A DNA stretch of 64,000 bases, from assembly GCF_001570525.1 (NCBI RefSeq), contig NZ_BBXC01000030.1:1-64000 (forward strand), given 5' to 3'. This DNA comes from Herbidospora sakaeratensis (lineage in GTDB: Bacteria; Actinomycetota; Actinomycetes; Streptosporangiales; Streptosporangiaceae). Position numbers and translations under genes: made by a program. The notes below the pieces were generated by a model that searched no databases, was not told where the DNA came from, and saw only the letters and a program-made list of their open reading frames with translations. Below are positions 1-9,900 of the stretch, piece after piece (within the stretch, counting starts at the first letter, position 1; each line of letters opens with the position of its first letter).

Positions 1-2
1 TC

Positions 3-830
3 AGCGACGCCGCCCGGGCGCTGATCGCCGAGGGCGTGCCGGCCAACACCCAGCGCGCCTACACCCGGCAGTGGGCCGCCTTCACCGCCTGGTGCGCCGA
101 CCAGGGCCGACTGCCGCTCCCAGCCACCAGCCACACGCTGGCCGAATACACCGCGGCGCTGTGTGCCCTGGACCAGGCCCCGGCCAGCATCGAGCAGGCC
201 ATCTCGGCGATCCGGACCATGCACCGGCTGTCCGGCCACCGCGGCCAGCCCGACACCGAGGCCGCCCGGCTGGCCCTGCGCGCCCATAAGCGCCGCCGCG
301 CCACCGCCGGCAACGGGCGCCGCCAGGCGCCGCCACTGACCATCCCCGACCTGCGCGCCATGATCGAAGTCTGTGATCTGGGCACCGTGACCGGGCTGCG
401 CGACCGGCTGCTGCTGGTCCTCGGCCTGGCCCTGATGGGACGGCGCAGCGAACTGGTCGCGCTGACCCGCGCCGACGTCCGCGAGGTCAGGGACGGCCTG
501 GAGGTACGGATCGGCACCTCCAAGACCGACAAGAACTCCGCCGGGCAGATCGTCGCCATCCCGCGCGGCAGCCACCCGCTCACCGACCCGGTCATCGTCT
601 GCCGGGACTGGCTGCACATCCTGGATCAGGCCGCGGCCGCGGACGGCCAGGACACCGCCCCCGGCGGCGGGCGGCTGCTGCGCCGGATCGACCGGCACGG
701 CATCATCGGCCCCTCGCTGACCGGCGAGTCGGTGAACGTCATCGTCGCAGGCCTGGCCGTCCGCGCGGATGTTCCCAACGCCGAGGCGGTGACCGCGCAC
801 AGCCTGCGCGCCTGTAGAACGCCGAATTAA
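3..830 (+). pseudogene. Tyrosine recombinase/integrase, truncated at both ends
   Basis: The frame is open from base 3, so the 5' end lies outside the window; the GTG at 36 is internal to a typical SAM-like N-terminal domain (ANTQRAYTRQW). The catalytic domain shows the first Arg (MGRRSELVAL), the Lys beta-hairpin (TSKTDKN) and the H-x-x-R box (TAHSLRA). Immediately after HSLRA the reading frame turns into CRTPN and stops at 830, so the second His/Trp and the nucleophilic Tyr are missing. The break coincides with the first copy of an IS21-like terminal repeat starting TGTAGAACGCC at 813, so an insertion is the likely cause. The protein cannot catalyse strand exchange in this form. The family is clear; which element it served is unknown. 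Confidence 0.85.
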
Positions 831-860
831 TGACACTACGAACGCCGATTTTTTGTCACT
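819..860 (+). repeat. IS21-like terminal repeats, cluster 1 (2 copies)
   Basis: Two imperfect 19-bp direct repeats lie at 819-837 (ACGCCGAATTAATGACACT) and 842-860 (ACGCCGATTTTTTGTCACT), with a 23-bp period. Multiple short repeats of this form at a transposon end, with a TGT terminus (813), are characteristic of IS21-family ends. The cluster begins exactly where the integrase frame breaks. Confidence 0.65.
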
Positions 861-1047
861 CGCACCGATCACGGGCCCGCCCTAGCGTCAATATGCCATC
901 TTTCATCACTTTTGCGATGTCGCCCGACCGAGGTGCAGCTCTCCACACGACCATAAGTGGGGGTCGAAGGTCGCTCGTTGAACCTGCGATCTTCGTGACG
1001 GACCTCTGGAGAGGCAGACGCCACCACAAGCCGAGTCCTGTGGCCTG

Positions 1048-1110
1048 ACGCCGAATTGTTGACACTGCAGCGCAGATTTTCTGTCACCGCAGCGCAGAGT
1101 TGATGTCACT
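1048..1110 (+). repeat. IS21-like terminal repeats, cluster 2 (3 copies)
   Basis: Three related 19-mers at 1048-1066, 1070-1088 and 1092-1110, period 22 bp, same orientation as cluster 1. The first copy (ACGCCGAATTGTTGACACT) is nearly identical to cluster 1; the third is GCGCAGAGTTGATGTCACT. No istA/istB coding sequence lies between this cluster and its neighbours. Confidence 0.6.
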
Positions 1111-1211
1111 GGCATGTGATCGCCCGACGCGGGCCAGCTGCGCGATTGCAAGGGCACTACTGGTCCAACCAGGGGAAGCTTGTACTGCTCCAGGAAGCTC
1201 CTCGATCAGGG

Positions 1212-1274
1212 ACGCAGAATTGTTGGCACGGAGGCGCAACTTTTCTGTCACTGCGGCGCAGAGTTGATGTCACT
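1212..1274 (+). repeat. IS21-like terminal repeats, cluster 3 (3 copies)
   Basis: Three copies at 1212-1230, 1234-1252 and 1256-1274, again with a 22-bp period and the same orientation. The last copy is identical to the last copy of cluster 2 (GCGCAGAGTTGATGTCACT), so clusters 2 and 3 appear to be two versions of the same transposon end. Confidence 0.6.
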
Positions 1275-1896
1275 GGAGTCTGTGCGGCGCTTCACGATAG
1301 AGCTGGGCACGGGCGGCATCCGTCGGCGTCGAGTGTTCGCAGAGTCGCGGCCGACCGCTGGCCCCAATCGATGGTTTCCGGCGCGGTCGCCGTAGCTATG
1401 TGGTGGTCATGGAGTCGCGGCGATACGCCATATGCCTGCGCACCGAACACTGGGACAACACGTTGAAGGGTGATCCAGTGGCCGCGGCCTCACTCATGCA
1501 GGGCACGGCTCATTCGGCGTGGGCAGCCCGGACACGGCGCTCTCCCTCATTTCTGGAGCGCGAGGCCCGTCATGCTCCAGTACGTTGGGAGCACCCGACT
1601 GATCACCGCAGGTGATCGCTAGGGCGTTCGACGTCAGGGGTTGGTCGGTTGCTCCTTCAATGCGGCCGATGCTCTCACGGCGCCGCCGGCGGTGGACCGT
1701 CCGACGGATCTCCTGCACGCATGCGCCCTGGTTGCTTTGGCCTCACATTCACAGAGTTCGTTCCGGACGTGTCACACTCACTCGCCACAGCTACTTGGGA
1801 ACCAGCCCTCTAGCGCAACTACCCACTGTGCTTTCGTATGCGATCTCGCAATTTATTCGAGACGATTTGCGGGCAATTCATCCGATTGCTGTCAAA
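1275..1896. other. Non-coding decayed segment
   Basis: No frame here has recognisable protein content. Base composition becomes noticeably more A+T-rich towards 1900. I see no inverted-orientation partner for the repeat clusters upstream, so this is best read as mobile-element debris rather than an intact element. Confidence 0.4.
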
Positions 1897-2448
1897 CTAG
1901 CCGTACTCTGCATCTCTTCTGAACATTGCCGAAAGTACGACGTCTTCCTGCCACTCATCAACCTCTCCCCGTGGAATTCCCATGGAAGGCCGTCCGAGGG
2001 CAGAGGCCAGTGCTTCTACGGCGCAAATTCTGGTGAGATCACTGGAGTCTCCGACGGCGATATTGATGAGAAGGGTCAGCAAATCGCACTTACTCTCCGT
2101 CGCGAGAACATATCCGGCGGCCGAGCAGGCGACTTGCTTCACTTCATCAAAAATGTCCCATTCCACTCCTTGGAGAAAGTCTTTCAGTCGCTCCATGTAT
2201 TTGTGAGCAAGCCCCCATTGGTCACACAGAGTCTGTAGTGCCAGACGGGCCAACATGGGATCTTCTGGGCTTTCCAGAAAGCTTGCGATCAGATCTTCTC
2301 CAGGTCTATATCCGGAGCGGGCGAGGACGTAAAGCAACTTGTAAGACTGCGGTGGCCGAGCCTCCAGCCTGCGGGCCACCGCCTCGAGCTCCTCATCGTT
2401 CAGGGCGCCGTCCTTGGCCCTTGCTACTAGCTCATCGATTCCATCCAT
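1897..2448 (-). CDS. HEAT-repeat-like small protein, possible immunity protein
   Basis: A 183-residue acidic, all-helical protein. Helix pairs of HEAT type are visible (for example PMLARLALQTLCDQW and TRICAVEALASALG). There is no signal peptide or membrane segment, so it should be cytoplasmic. The start at 2448 (MDGIDELV) is the first Met; no good ribosome-binding site is visible, and the transposase remnant begins just upstream, so its native promoter may be gone. It lies on the same strand as, and downstream of, the giant Rhs toxin and DUF4259 genes, and is A+T-richer than the window average. Small HEAT-like proteins are frequent immunity proteins behind polymorphic toxins, so a role as an orphan immunity gene is inferred. 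I do not recognise a specific family. Confidence 0.6.
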   Translation of the reverse strand: MDGIDELVARAKDGALNDEELEAVARRLEARPPQSYKLLYVLARSGYRPGEDLIASFLESPEDPMLARLALQTLCDQWGLAHKYMERLKDFLQGVEWDIFDEVKQVACSAAGYVLATESKCDLLTLLINIAVGDSSDLTRICAVEALASALGRPSMGIPRGEVDEWQEDVVLSAMFRRDAEYG

Positions 2449-2467
2449 GAACGAACCAATTCATCGT

Positions 2468-3180
2468 GGGACAAACTTTAAGGCGATCAGGTCGGTGTGG
2501 CGGGCGCTCAATCCCGGCCGTCATGCACTCCTGGTGCTGGTCCATCTCCGTAAGGGCGAGACGTTCGACCAGCTCGCAGCAGGGTTCGGCGTGTCAGAGC
2601 AACCGCCTGGCGGTATGTGCGGGAAGTCGTGAACCTGCTGTCGGCCCGCTCCCCGAAACTGGCCGCCGCGCGGCGCAGGGCTGGCAAGGACGGGCTGCGG
2701 CACCTGATCCTGGACGGCACCCTGATCCGTACCGACCGCGTGCGGGCCGACCGGCCGTACTACTCGGCCAAACATCGCACGAACGGGATGAACATCCAGG
2801 TCATCGCCGGTCTCGGCGGTGAGCTGGTGTGGACGTCGGGCGCCTTACCGGGTAAGACCCACGACCTGACCGCCGCCTGGATCTGGGGCATCCCGCGCCA
2901 CCTGCGCACGGGAGGGATCCTCACCCTGGCCGACACGGCCTACCAGGGCATCCACAAGGAAGCGGCCGTGGTGATCACCCCGTACAAGGGCAAGAACAAA
3001 CCCGAACCGCAGAAGGCGGCCAACCGGTCTCACGCCCGGCTACGCGGACCGGGAGAACGCGCCAACGCCCAGCTCAAAAGCTGGCGCATCCTGCACCGGT
3101 TACGGTGCAGCCCATCCAAGGCCGGTCACCTGGTCAAGGCCATCGCCGTCCTTCAAAACCACCGAGTCGCCCGAGGATGA
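2468..3180 (+). pseudogene. IS5-family (DDE_Tnp_4-like) transposase, frameshifted
   Basis: Two frames together give one transposase. The first, from about 2468, contains WRALNPGRHALLVLVHLRKG and runs into a stop near 2632; the second, open from about 2605 to 3180, resumes with ATAWRYVREVVNLL. The helix-turn-helix segment straddles the junction, so a one-base indel near 2600-2610 (around GTGTCAGAGCAACCGCC) splits the gene. The catalytic acidic residues are visible: Asp in LILDGTLI, Asp in LADTAYQG and Glu in GERANAQLKSW. Programmed frameshifting occurs in some IS5 subgroups, but no slippery run is present here. The N-terminus also looks short, so the element is probably dead. I could not define its terminal inverted repeats. 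Confidence 0.75.
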
Positions 3181-3218
3181 AAAAGGCTCAGTGAAGGCCG
3201 GACAGAGACTCCGCGCCA

Positions 3219-3250
3219 CGATCGGTATCCCCGGAACGGGATACCGATCG
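3219..3250. repeat. 13-bp perfect palindrome with 6-nt loop
   Basis: CGATCGGTATCCC (3219-3231) and its exact complement GGGATACCGATCG (3238-3250) flank CGGAAC. No T-tract follows on either strand, so a simple intrinsic terminator is unlikely. It sits just after the transposase remnant and before the DUF4259 gene end, in a stretch of about 200 bp with no gene. Confidence 0.6.
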
Positions 3251-3387
3251 AGCACGAAAAGACGCTGAACGCCTCCCGGCTGGCAACCCTGCTGGCGATG
3301 CTGCCTTATGACGGCTGGGACCCGTCGTCTGGATCGCCACCCGCTTCAGCCGCCAGGCGGCCCTAGCAGGGAAGTCCGGGCGTGTGA

Positions 3388-3810
3388 TCACGCCCCGGTA
3401 TTCAGTACGGCGCGAATTCTTTCGATCGCGCCTTCCATTTGTGCTCGATCTTCCGGGTCTACCCAGCTATTCCACCACCATCCACCTGGGGGAATAGAAG
3501 AGCTTAGCGCTCTGAGCGCCGAATCCCGGACAGCTGGCGATACCGATGAGAATGCAATATCGGAAAGACCTTCATAGTCATCGCTCAGCAGCACGAACTC
3601 ACCCCCCGGAAGGGACCCGGCGACTATCGATGCCGCTGCGATTATCTCTTCGGGAGTCACCTCGGCGGTAGATGAATCGCCCGAGCGATCGGCCTCCTCG
3701 AATATCTGGATAACGTGTTCCAGCCGTTCGCTCTCGCTCATAGAAGCTACGATGTCGAGGAAGTCCTGAGCTGAATCACTACCAAAGAGGCTGGCACCCC
3801 AAGTACCCAT
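3388..3810 (-). CDS. DUF4259 family protein, probable immunity to the Rhs toxin
   Basis: A 140-residue protein beginning MGTWGASLFGSDSAQDFL, the signature opening of DUF4259 (MGTWG, aromatic, Asp-rich segment). The start at 3810 has a GGAG ribosome-binding site five bases upstream. It is acidic and cytoplasmic. It lies 109 bp downstream of, and on the same strand as, the toxin-tipped Rhs gene, exactly where the cognate immunity gene of a polymorphic toxin is expected. The family has no settled biochemical function; neutralising the GIY-YIG-like toxin tip is inferred from position, not shown by sequence. Confidence 0.75.
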   Translation of the reverse strand: MGTWGASLFGSDSAQDFLDIVASMSESERLEHVIQIFEEADRSGDSSTAEVTPEEIIAAASIVAGSLPGGEFVLLSDDYEGLSDIAFSSVSPAVRDSALRALSSSIPPGGWWWNSWVDPEDRAQMEGAIERIRAVLNTGA

Positions 3811-3919
3811 GTTGACTCCATGTGAGATTTACTTGCAGACTCAAATTGGAAGCCATAAAAGGATGGCGTCCACTGCTAGGGGGAACTATCCTACAGCCGG
3901 CCCCATTCCGCTGATTCTA

Positions 3920-6900
3920 TCAGTTGAAGTAGTCGCCCGGAGAGGTGTCGATTTCTGGGTCTCTACGGTTGAGAAGCTTCACGCCCTGCTTCTTCCATCC
4001 CTCCATGACCGTTTGTTCGACACGGCGGGCAACGCTGCTCTTCACGCCCTTCGGAAGGGTCATCCAAGTGACGCTGGCGACATCGTTAATGCCGAACCCT
4101 CTGGAACCTACGGCATGCCCCTTGCTCATGGAAGCGGAAACCCTGCCGCTAATATCCGCCGTTGACATTCCGACGTATTTTTGCCCGTTTTTCAGGTGAA
4201 TGGTGTAGACTCCGGGCCCCTTGGGCACGTTGAATACCCAGCCAAGGGTACAGCCAGAATTGTGGGTGAGAACGGGAGATCCACCGAAGAGCACGTAGTA
4301 GGTGCTGTCACCGTCAACGGTGAGGTTGAAGACCGGAAGGTCAAATCGGGTCTCCGGCTTTACCGAACCGATCCGGGCGTAACTTCCCCCGGTGGTTTGC
4401 AGCAACTGGCCAGGCTCAAGGTCCTGTGCGTTGAACCAGCGACCGTCCGACGTCCAGAATGGATGCGATTCGGTAGCGGTGAGGGAGCTGGTCCTGTCGT
4501 CGGTAGAGATGCGGACTAGATGCTTTTCCCCTCGGTTGCTGCGAGCGTTGATCACTAGCCGGGATGCGGTTTTCCCGGTGATCGGGTCGGTCGCCACCAC
4601 CCGGTCGCCGTCTTCGACGCGTTCGATGGGCTTATACGAACCGTCACCCATCAGGACCAGGGTACCGGCGACGAAACTATTAGTTACTCCGCAGGTGGCG
4701 TTGATGCCCTTGGAGACTTTTCGATCCGCAAGCGCACGCTTTTCAGCCCTGCCCCAGCTCTTGAACTTTCCAATCGCATCCCCGATTGCGTTCGCGAGCT
4801 TCTTGCCGACCTTGAATGCCTCTTTCCATTCCCAGGGCAAGCCGTACTTTTTGATCAGCCTTCCCGCAAGGCCTCCCGCGACGGAGGCCAGGACGTTCAG
4901 AGCCGCATCTCCGCATGCCGCCGGGTCGCCCTTGAGGAGGCAATTCAGTTCGCTTTCGAATCCAAGCGCTGCGATAGCCAGTTTGCCGACCAGTTTGAGC
5001 GCGTCAAGAAACGCGTCTTCGGCGCTGTTGGAGCCTGCCTCGGATTGATCGGCCCTCGCATCCGCACAGGCGATTCTTCCGAATTTTTGAATACAGACGT
5101 CGTAATTGCTTGCCGCGCATGCCGCGACGGTCGTGCAGCCATAGGTGCCGCCGCCGGCGTCGGGATTAAGTCCCGTCGGGTCGGACATGCCGATGGGGTT
5201 GTTACCGGAGTACGCGAATGCGTTTGCCCACTGCGGAAACCTGAGGTCGAGCAGGGGGTCGGTGGAAATGAATTTACCCAGGCTCGGGTCGTAATAGCGG
5301 GCCGAAAGATAGGTGAGGCTCGTGGACTCGTCCTCGGTCTTGCCAAGGAAGCCTCTGTCGGTGAAGTCCAGATCGTCCGCGCCTCGGCGGTCGCCGAAGG
5401 GGAGATAGCGTTCGCGGCTGATCGCGCCATTGTCGTCATCAATGGCGAGTTGGGCGCTGCCGTGGAGTCCGGACATCAGCCACTTCAGCCCTGCCTCCGA
5501 CGAGCGCATCGCCGCCGTTGCACCGTCCGGGGAGTCGTAGTAGCGGGTGGCGTTGATCTCGTCGCCGGTCACCTCGACTTCCATCGAGCCGAGGTAGAGG
5601 GTGACTTCCCCCCCGGGCTCGCGCCGGATCAGACGTTCACCGTCGGCCCCGTAGACCATCGAGGTGTCAGAGCCGTCGACGGTGGCCTTGATGAGTTGGC
5701 CTTGGGCGTTCCACTCGAAGCCGCCATCGGTACGGTTGATGAGTTGTCCCGCGGCGTCGTATCCGTAGGTGTCCATCCCCCCTGGGTGGGTGACGGTGCG
5801 GACGGCGTTGGGGAGTTCGCCGTCCTTGGGCGGATAGGCATATGTCGAGGTCTGAGCGTCCCTTGTCAACGCCGCGATGTTGCCGACCTGGTCGTATGCG
5901 TATTTCTCGTTGTACGGGTCGATGCCGAGCCCGTCAGGAGCCGCTGTACAAGTGTTCCCCGTTGTGGTGTAGGCCGAGGTCAGGCGATACAGACCGTCGT
6001 AGGAGAAGCATTCCGATTGCCCGACTGTCGAACCAGGGACTGCTGAGGCCGCGTCGAGCACACGGGTGATCTCGCCGGTGGGGTCGTAGAAGAATTGATC
6101 GTCTTGAGCGAGGCCCGGCGCGGCGGTGTCGTTGTCGGTCGTGAGTCTGCTCAACCAGCCGGTGCTGGTGTCCCAGGTCATGGAGCGTTTGATCTTGCCC
6201 GCCGAGCCGTACTCGCGTTCTGACAGGAATCCCGTCGAAGAGTAGGTAGTGGACTTCACGTAGGTGAAGCCGCCAGCCAGGTCGGAGGTGAGCCCTTGAG
6301 CCAGACCAAGGTCGTTGTACGTCGAAGTGACCGTTTCCCTGGCCAGATCTCCAACCGCAGGCATCGTGTAGGTGCCGACCTGGCCCGCCGGGGTGTAGCT
6401 GGATTCGAAAGCGTAGGTGCCGCCGAGTAGTCCTTCCACGTTCGGGATCGTGATTGACGATCCGGTGGATCGGCCCATGTTGTCGTAGGCGGTCGTTGCG
6501 CTGACATATGGGTTGCCGTTGACATAGCGAGTCGCGGAGGTCAGCTGGCCGACCTGGACAGAGTCGTACTTCCACTCGGCGATCTTCGTACCTGCTGTCG
6601 GCTCGCCTGACCACGCCGACGTCTTCCGTCCGAGCTCGTCGTAGACATAAGACGTTTTGTGGTTCATGGCGTCGATCGTCCAGAGCAACTGGCCAGCCGC
6701 GTCATAACCCGATGTCGAGTCTCCAGAGTCCGGATCGGTGCTGGCGATGCGGCGCCCCATCAAATCAGAAGTGAAGGTCCGCACGTTGCCGTTGGCGTCG
6801 GTCTGCTTGGTCATGTTGCCAAGCAGGTCGTACTCAAATGTCGTCGTGTAGAACTCCGGCGCGTCGGCTGTGCCGCTCTGCCATGCGGTCCATTCCGAGG

Positions 6901-9900
6901 CGGCCGCTCCCCGCACAGCGCGGGTGCGCCAGCGGATCTTCCACCCGTCCTGCAGCAGCCCGGACGGCACGGTCACCGCGGCCTCTTTGCCGGAGGTCGC
7001 GCCGGTGACGTCGCCCGACCAGATGAGCCCGGTTCCCTGGCCGGTGGCGGTCGGGTCGTGTTCGACCTGGAACTCGCCGCCGACCTGGTTCTGCGCCGCT
7101 GAGAAGGTCGCGATCAGCGCGGGCGTGAGGGTGCGGAAGTCGGCGGGCTGGGTGCGGGGGCCGGTGACGGTCGGGATGGAGGTTCCGTCGGTGACGGTGA
7201 GCGGCTGCCAGGCCGACCAGGCCGAGGCCCCGACGTCGGCGGTGACGGCGCGGACGCGCCAACGGACCTTCCAGCCTTCGGTCATCGCCGACGTCGCGAC
7301 CGTCGCCGTCTGCCCGGAGGGGACGTCGTTGTCGGTGCCGGCCCAGATCTGGCCGGTGCCCTGGGCGGGGACCGACGGGTCGTGTTCGACCTCGAACTCG
7401 GCGTTCAGCGTCCCGCCGTCGGGGTGGACGACCTTGGCCTTGAGTTCGGGTGTCAGTGATTCGGTGGCCGACAGGTCGCTGACCGTGGGGTCGGGCCGGT
7501 CGATGCGGACGTCCTGCCACGCCGACCAGTCGGAGGCGATCGTGCCGTTCAGGGCGCGGGCGCGCCAGCGGATGGTCCAGCCGTCGGTCAGTTCACCGGG
7601 GGGGACGACAACGGAGGCCTGCTGGCCGGCGGGGGTATCGGCGTCGGCTCCGGTCCAGACCTGGGTGCCGTCGTGCTCGATCGCGAACTCGGTCCGCAGT
7701 GTCCCGCCTGCGGGGTCGCTGACCTGCGCGGCCAGGGTCGGGGTGATGCTGGTGGTGACGCGTTCGCCGGCGATCAGCTCGGACGGGGAGATCTGCAGCG
7801 CGCCGACCGCCGGGGCGGGGTCGATCGGCTCGGTCTGCACCTTCACCGTCTGCCAGTCCGACCACCCGGAGGTGGCCGCCGTGGCGACGGTGACGGCGCG
7901 GGCCCGCCAGCGGACGGTCCAGCCGTTGCTCAGTTCCCCGGACGGCACCCCGACGGATGCCACCGCACCCGAGGCCACGGCGCCGGAGGCGCCGGTCCAG
8001 ATCTGCTGGCCGTCGTGTTCCAGCTCGAATTCGGCCTTGACCTGGCCGTTGCCGGGTTCCGCGACGGTCGCGCGCAGGTTGGGGGTCAGGGTCTGCGTCA
8101 GCGTGTCTGTCCCGGACACCACGGAAGGGTCGGTCTGAAGACTGCCGATCGTCGGGTCCGGGGTGTCGATGGCGAAGTCCTGCCACGACGACCAGGCCCC
8201 GGCGACGTTGCCGTTCGGGTTGACCGCCCGCACACGCCACCGCGCGGCCACGCCGTCGACCAGCTCGCCGGACGGGACGGTGATGGAGGCCTGGGCGCCG
8301 GAGGCGACCGTGGCGAGGTTGCCGGTCCAGGCCGAGGTGCCATGGGGCTGCTCGACCTCGAACTCGGCCCGCACCGCCGCGCCGCCGGGGTCGGTGACGG
8401 TGGCCTTGAGCTGCGGCGTCACGGTCGAGGTCACGCTCTGGCCGCCGACCACCGTGGAGGGGGTCAGCTGGAGGGCACTGACGGTGGGTTTGGGGGTGTT
8501 GACGGTGAAGGTCTGCCAGGCGCCCCAGGCCGAGGAGGTGTCGCCGCGGACCGCGCGGGCCCGCCAGCGGATCTCCCAGCCGTCCTGCAGGGTGCCGGAC
8601 GGGATCTGGATCGTGGTGGTGGTGCCGGAGGTGATGTTGTCCTTGGCGCCGGTCCACACCTGGGTGACGTCGTGCTCGGCCTGGAACTCCGCCCGGACCA
8701 CCTGGCCGCCCGGCTCGGACACGCGCGCCGACAGGGTCGGGGTGAGGGTGGTGGTGCCGGTCGCGCCGAACTGGTCGGCGATGGGGGTGCGGTCGGGTGC
8801 GGGGGAGCCGGCCGCGATGGCGGCGATCTCGGTGGCGGTCAGGACCTTCTGGTAGACGCGGACGTCGTCGATCTGGCCGGTGTAGTTGGCGCCGAACTTG
8901 ACCTGGCCGTTTCCTTGGAAGCCGGACATCGGGACGGTGTTGTTGCCCTGCTCGACGCCGTCGCGGTAGACGCGGACGCGGCCGTTGGCCTTGTCGTAGA
9001 CGCCGGTGATGTGGAACCAGCGCTTGATCGGATAGCTGCCCGACCAGGTGCCGTAGGCGATCGCGCCGGCGGTGTCGCTGGCGTTGAGCACCATCTGGAG
9101 CTGGCCGCTGGGGTTGATGCCCATGTAGAAGGGCGGCTTGTTGGTGCCCTCCTGGCGGATGGGCTCGTACCAGCCGTTGGCGTTCTCGACCCGCATCCAG
9201 GCCGAGATCGTGAATGACTGGTCGGTGCGCATCACCCATGTCGGGGTCGAGGCGCTGTTGGCTCCGCCGCCGGCCTCGAGTGCTCCGCCGAACACGCCGG
9301 TCGTCCAGGCGGCGGTCCCGCCGAGGGTGGCGGTGCGGCCGGAGGTTCCGGTCGCCTCGCCGCCGGTGCCGTCGAACTTCCAGTGGGCGATCGGGGTGGA
9401 GGTGGGCGCCTGCGCGGCGGTCGGGTCGATGCGCAGGGTCTGCCAGGACGACCAGGCCGATGCGGTGGACTGGCCTGGGTTGACCGCCCGGGCCCGCCAC
9501 CGCACCAGCCAGCCCTGCTGGAGACCGGGGACGACGACCGCGGCCGACTGGCCCGCGGTGATCCCGGCGGCGCTGCCGGTCCAGATCTGGCCGCTGCCCT
9601 GGGCGGGCACTGATGGGTCGTGTTCGACCTCGAACTCCCCGGTCAGGGTGCCGCCGTAGGGGTCGCTGACGGTGGCGGCCAGTTGCGGGGTCAGTGAGGT
9701 GGCGGTGGTCGTCCCGGACACGGTCCGGAACGGGGCGACGGCGAGACCGGCCGTGCCCGGGGTCGAGCCTGCGGGGGTGTAGGTGACCGCCAGAGACGGC
9801 TTGTTCTGTGAGCCGGAGGTCGTCTCGTTGGAGTGGAAGCCCCGGTCGAACAGGGGCCGGCTGGTGGTCTCGTCGACGCCGCGCAGCATGATGCCGTAGT

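Noticed and set aside
830-1890. A complete IS21 element between the integrase and the HEAT-like gene
   Set aside because: Only same-direction terminal repeats are present; no istA/istB-like frame and no inverted partner end could be found.
2414-2632. Programmed -1 frameshift fusing two transposase frames
   Set aside because: No slippery heptamer at the junction and the N-terminal part looks incomplete; a disabling indel is the simpler reading.
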